Assembly: GCA_963732875.1 (NCBI GenBank)
Contig: CAVTBD010000002.1
Location: 2,046,001-2,110,000, forward strand
Length of the DNA: 64,000 bases
From: WHSO01 sp963732875
GTDB lineage: Bacteria; Pseudomonadota; Alphaproteobacteria; SMXQ01
Direction: 5' to 3'
Under the pieces are notes generated by a model, which saw only the letters and a program-made list of their open reading frames with translations, was not told the origin of the DNA and searched no databases. Shown here piece after piece: positions 63,064 to 64,000 of this stretch. The position numbers and the translations under genes were made by a program. Numbering within the stretch: position 1 is the first letter of the stretch; every line of letters begins with the position of its first letter.

Positions 63064-64000
63064 TTAAAGTGCCAGGGACTTGAACTTTTCCGTGGCGGCG
63101 ATCAGGGCGGCCCGCGTCCCGGGTTCCGAGGCGGCGTGGCCAGCATCGGCGATCACCCGGTATTCGAGGCCGTTGGCGCCGGGCTGCCCGGGCCAGTGGC
63201 GCACCAGCTCGTCGGCGCTGCGGATCGGGCATACCACGTCGTAGCGGCCCTGGACCACCACCGCGGGGATGCCCGACAGCATGCCGATCCGGTCGAGCAG
63301 CTGGTTGTCGGCCATGAACATGTCGTTGATGAAGTAATGGGCCTCGATCCGCGCCATGCCGAGGGCCATGCGCTCGGAGCCGAACTCGGCCTCGATCGCG
63401 GGGTCGTGGCGCAACGTCGAGCACGCGCCCTCATAGGCGGCCCAGATGCGCGCCGCCGGCATATGCACGTCGCGCGAAGGATCGGTGAGGCGGCGGTAGT
63501 AGTTGATGAGCAGGTGGCTGCGTTCCTCGGGCGGCAGGAACCCGATGAAGCGGTCCCAGGCCTCGGGGAAGAAGTTGCGCATGCCGTGGAGGAACCAGTC
63601 CACCTCGAGCTTGCGGCCGAGGAAGATGCCGCGCAGCACCAAGCCGAGGCAGCGATCGGAATGCTCCTCGGCATAGGCCAGCGCCAGCGTCGAGCCCCAC
63701 GAGCCGCCGAACAGCATCCAGCGTTCGATGGCGAGGTGGCCGCGCAGGCGCTCCATGTCGGCGATCAGGGCGGGCGTGGTGTTGCCGGCGAGCGCGCCGA
63801 ACGGCTCGGACCGACCCGCGCCGCGCTGGTCGAACAGGACGATGCGGTAGTGGCGGGGATCGAAATAGCGCCGGTGATGGGCGTGGGTGCCGGCACCCGG
63901 TCCGCCGTGCAGGAACACAACGGGCACGCCCTCGGGATTGCCCGAAACCTCGTAATACATGCGGTGCCCGCCGTCGAGGTCGAGCATCCCGCTGTCGGAA
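63064..64000 (-). CDS. pip: Proline iminopeptidase (5' end beyond the window)
   Basis: Cytoplasmic alpha/beta-hydrolase peptidase removing N-terminal proline. The visible part includes VVFLHGGPGAG, LFDQRGAGRSEP, the nucleophile elbow FGGSWGSTLALAYAEEHSDR (catalytic Ser at about residue 96 of the visible protein), NYYRRLTDPS, WAAYEGACSTL, the acid in VVQGRYDVVCP and the catalytic His in DAGHAASEPG. An ATG at 63987 is in frame but the four preceding codons (SDSG) match the family's conserved N-terminal DSGML pattern, so the true start lies outside the window, a few residues further upstream. Function certain at family level. Confidence 0.93.
   Translation of the reverse strand, partial: SDSGMLDLDGGHRMYYEVSGNPEGVPVVFLHGGPGAGTHAHHRRYFDPRHYRIVLFDQRGAGRSEPFGALAGNTTPALIADMERLRGHLAIERWMLFGGSWGSTLALAYAEEHSDRCLGLVLRGIFLGRKLEVDWFLHGMRNFFPEAWDRFIGFLPPEERSHLLINYYRRLTDPSRDVHMPAARIWAAYEGACSTLRHDPAIEAEFGSERMALGMARIEAHYFINDMFMADNQLLDRIGMLSGIPAVVVQGRYDVVCPIRSADELVRHWPGQPGANGLEYRVIADAGHAASEPGTRAALIAATEKFKSLAL

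Overview
This is a GC-rich, gene-dense bacterial chromosome segment with alphaproteobacterial character: a gap-tkt pair at the left edge, tripartite tricarboxylate transporter (TTT) genes, several molybdenum hydroxylases of the isoquinoline-oxidoreductase/xanthine-dehydrogenase type, a Rieske ubiquinol-cytochrome c reductase subunit, a PagL-type lipid A deacylase and small dispersed palindromic repeats. No phage, transposase, integrase, CRISPR array or rRNA operon is visible. A Rhodospirillales-like, organic-acid-using heterotroph is a reasonable inference, but the species cannot be named from the sequence alone.

Layout. 1-5.4 kb: gap (cut by the window edge), tkt, an AbrB-family membrane protein and a close match to 2-methylfumaryl-CoA isomerase. 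5.5-10.4 kb: a four-gene ABC-2/GldG-like/DUF4340 operon. 10.6-12.3 kb: a thioredoxin-like [2Fe-2S] ferredoxin followed by a larger protein that carries the same domain fused to a ferredoxin-reductase/ferredoxin module. 12.4-17.5 kb: a GntR/HutC regulator, a divergent TctC-like protein, an MFS exporter, a frameshifted ornithine-cyclodeaminase-family gene and a 77-residue membrane protein. 17.6-24.4 kb: four paralogues of the arylmalonate decarboxylase/maleate isomerase family, with an alpha/beta hydrolase, a TctC-type binding protein, a thermonuclease-like protein and a TauE-type permease. 24.5-27.3 kb: GlcG/HbpS-like protein, MFS, msrB and a carboxymuconolactone-decarboxylase-family protein. 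27.3-37.1 kb: a molybdenum hydroxylase region with three large subunits, two [2Fe-2S] small subunits, a MocA-like nucleotidyltransferase and XdhC split over two genes.

37.3-46.6 kb: MFS, a 670-base intergenic region holding palindromic repeats, a frameshifted threonine-synthase-like gene, a fumarylacetoacetase-family hydrolase, a frameshifted panE-like gene, a complete TTT system (tctC-tctB-tctA) and a ModA-like protein. 46.7-52.6 kb: a probable operon of asparaginase, acyl-CoA ligase, ketopantoate-reductase-like protein and a fourth molybdenum dehydrogenase. 52.7-64 kb: orphan Rieske protein, two tandem alpha/beta hydrolases, malate synthase, a secreted cyclophilin, a methyltransferase, tRNA-Arg(CCT), katG behind a striking Fur-family-type promoter, a frameshifted queuosine-precursor transporter, pagL and a proline iminopeptidase that runs off the right edge.

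The common theme is uptake (TTT systems, MFS) and stepwise breakdown (Mo hydroxylases, AMDase-like enzymes, FAH-family hydrolase, CoA ligase and CoA transferase, alpha/beta hydrolases) of organic acids and heteroaromatic or dicarboxylic compounds; the actual substrates cannot be read from sequence. Five genes are interrupted by frameshifts that are mostly a single surplus base, so either the assembly has indel errors or these genes are recently broken.
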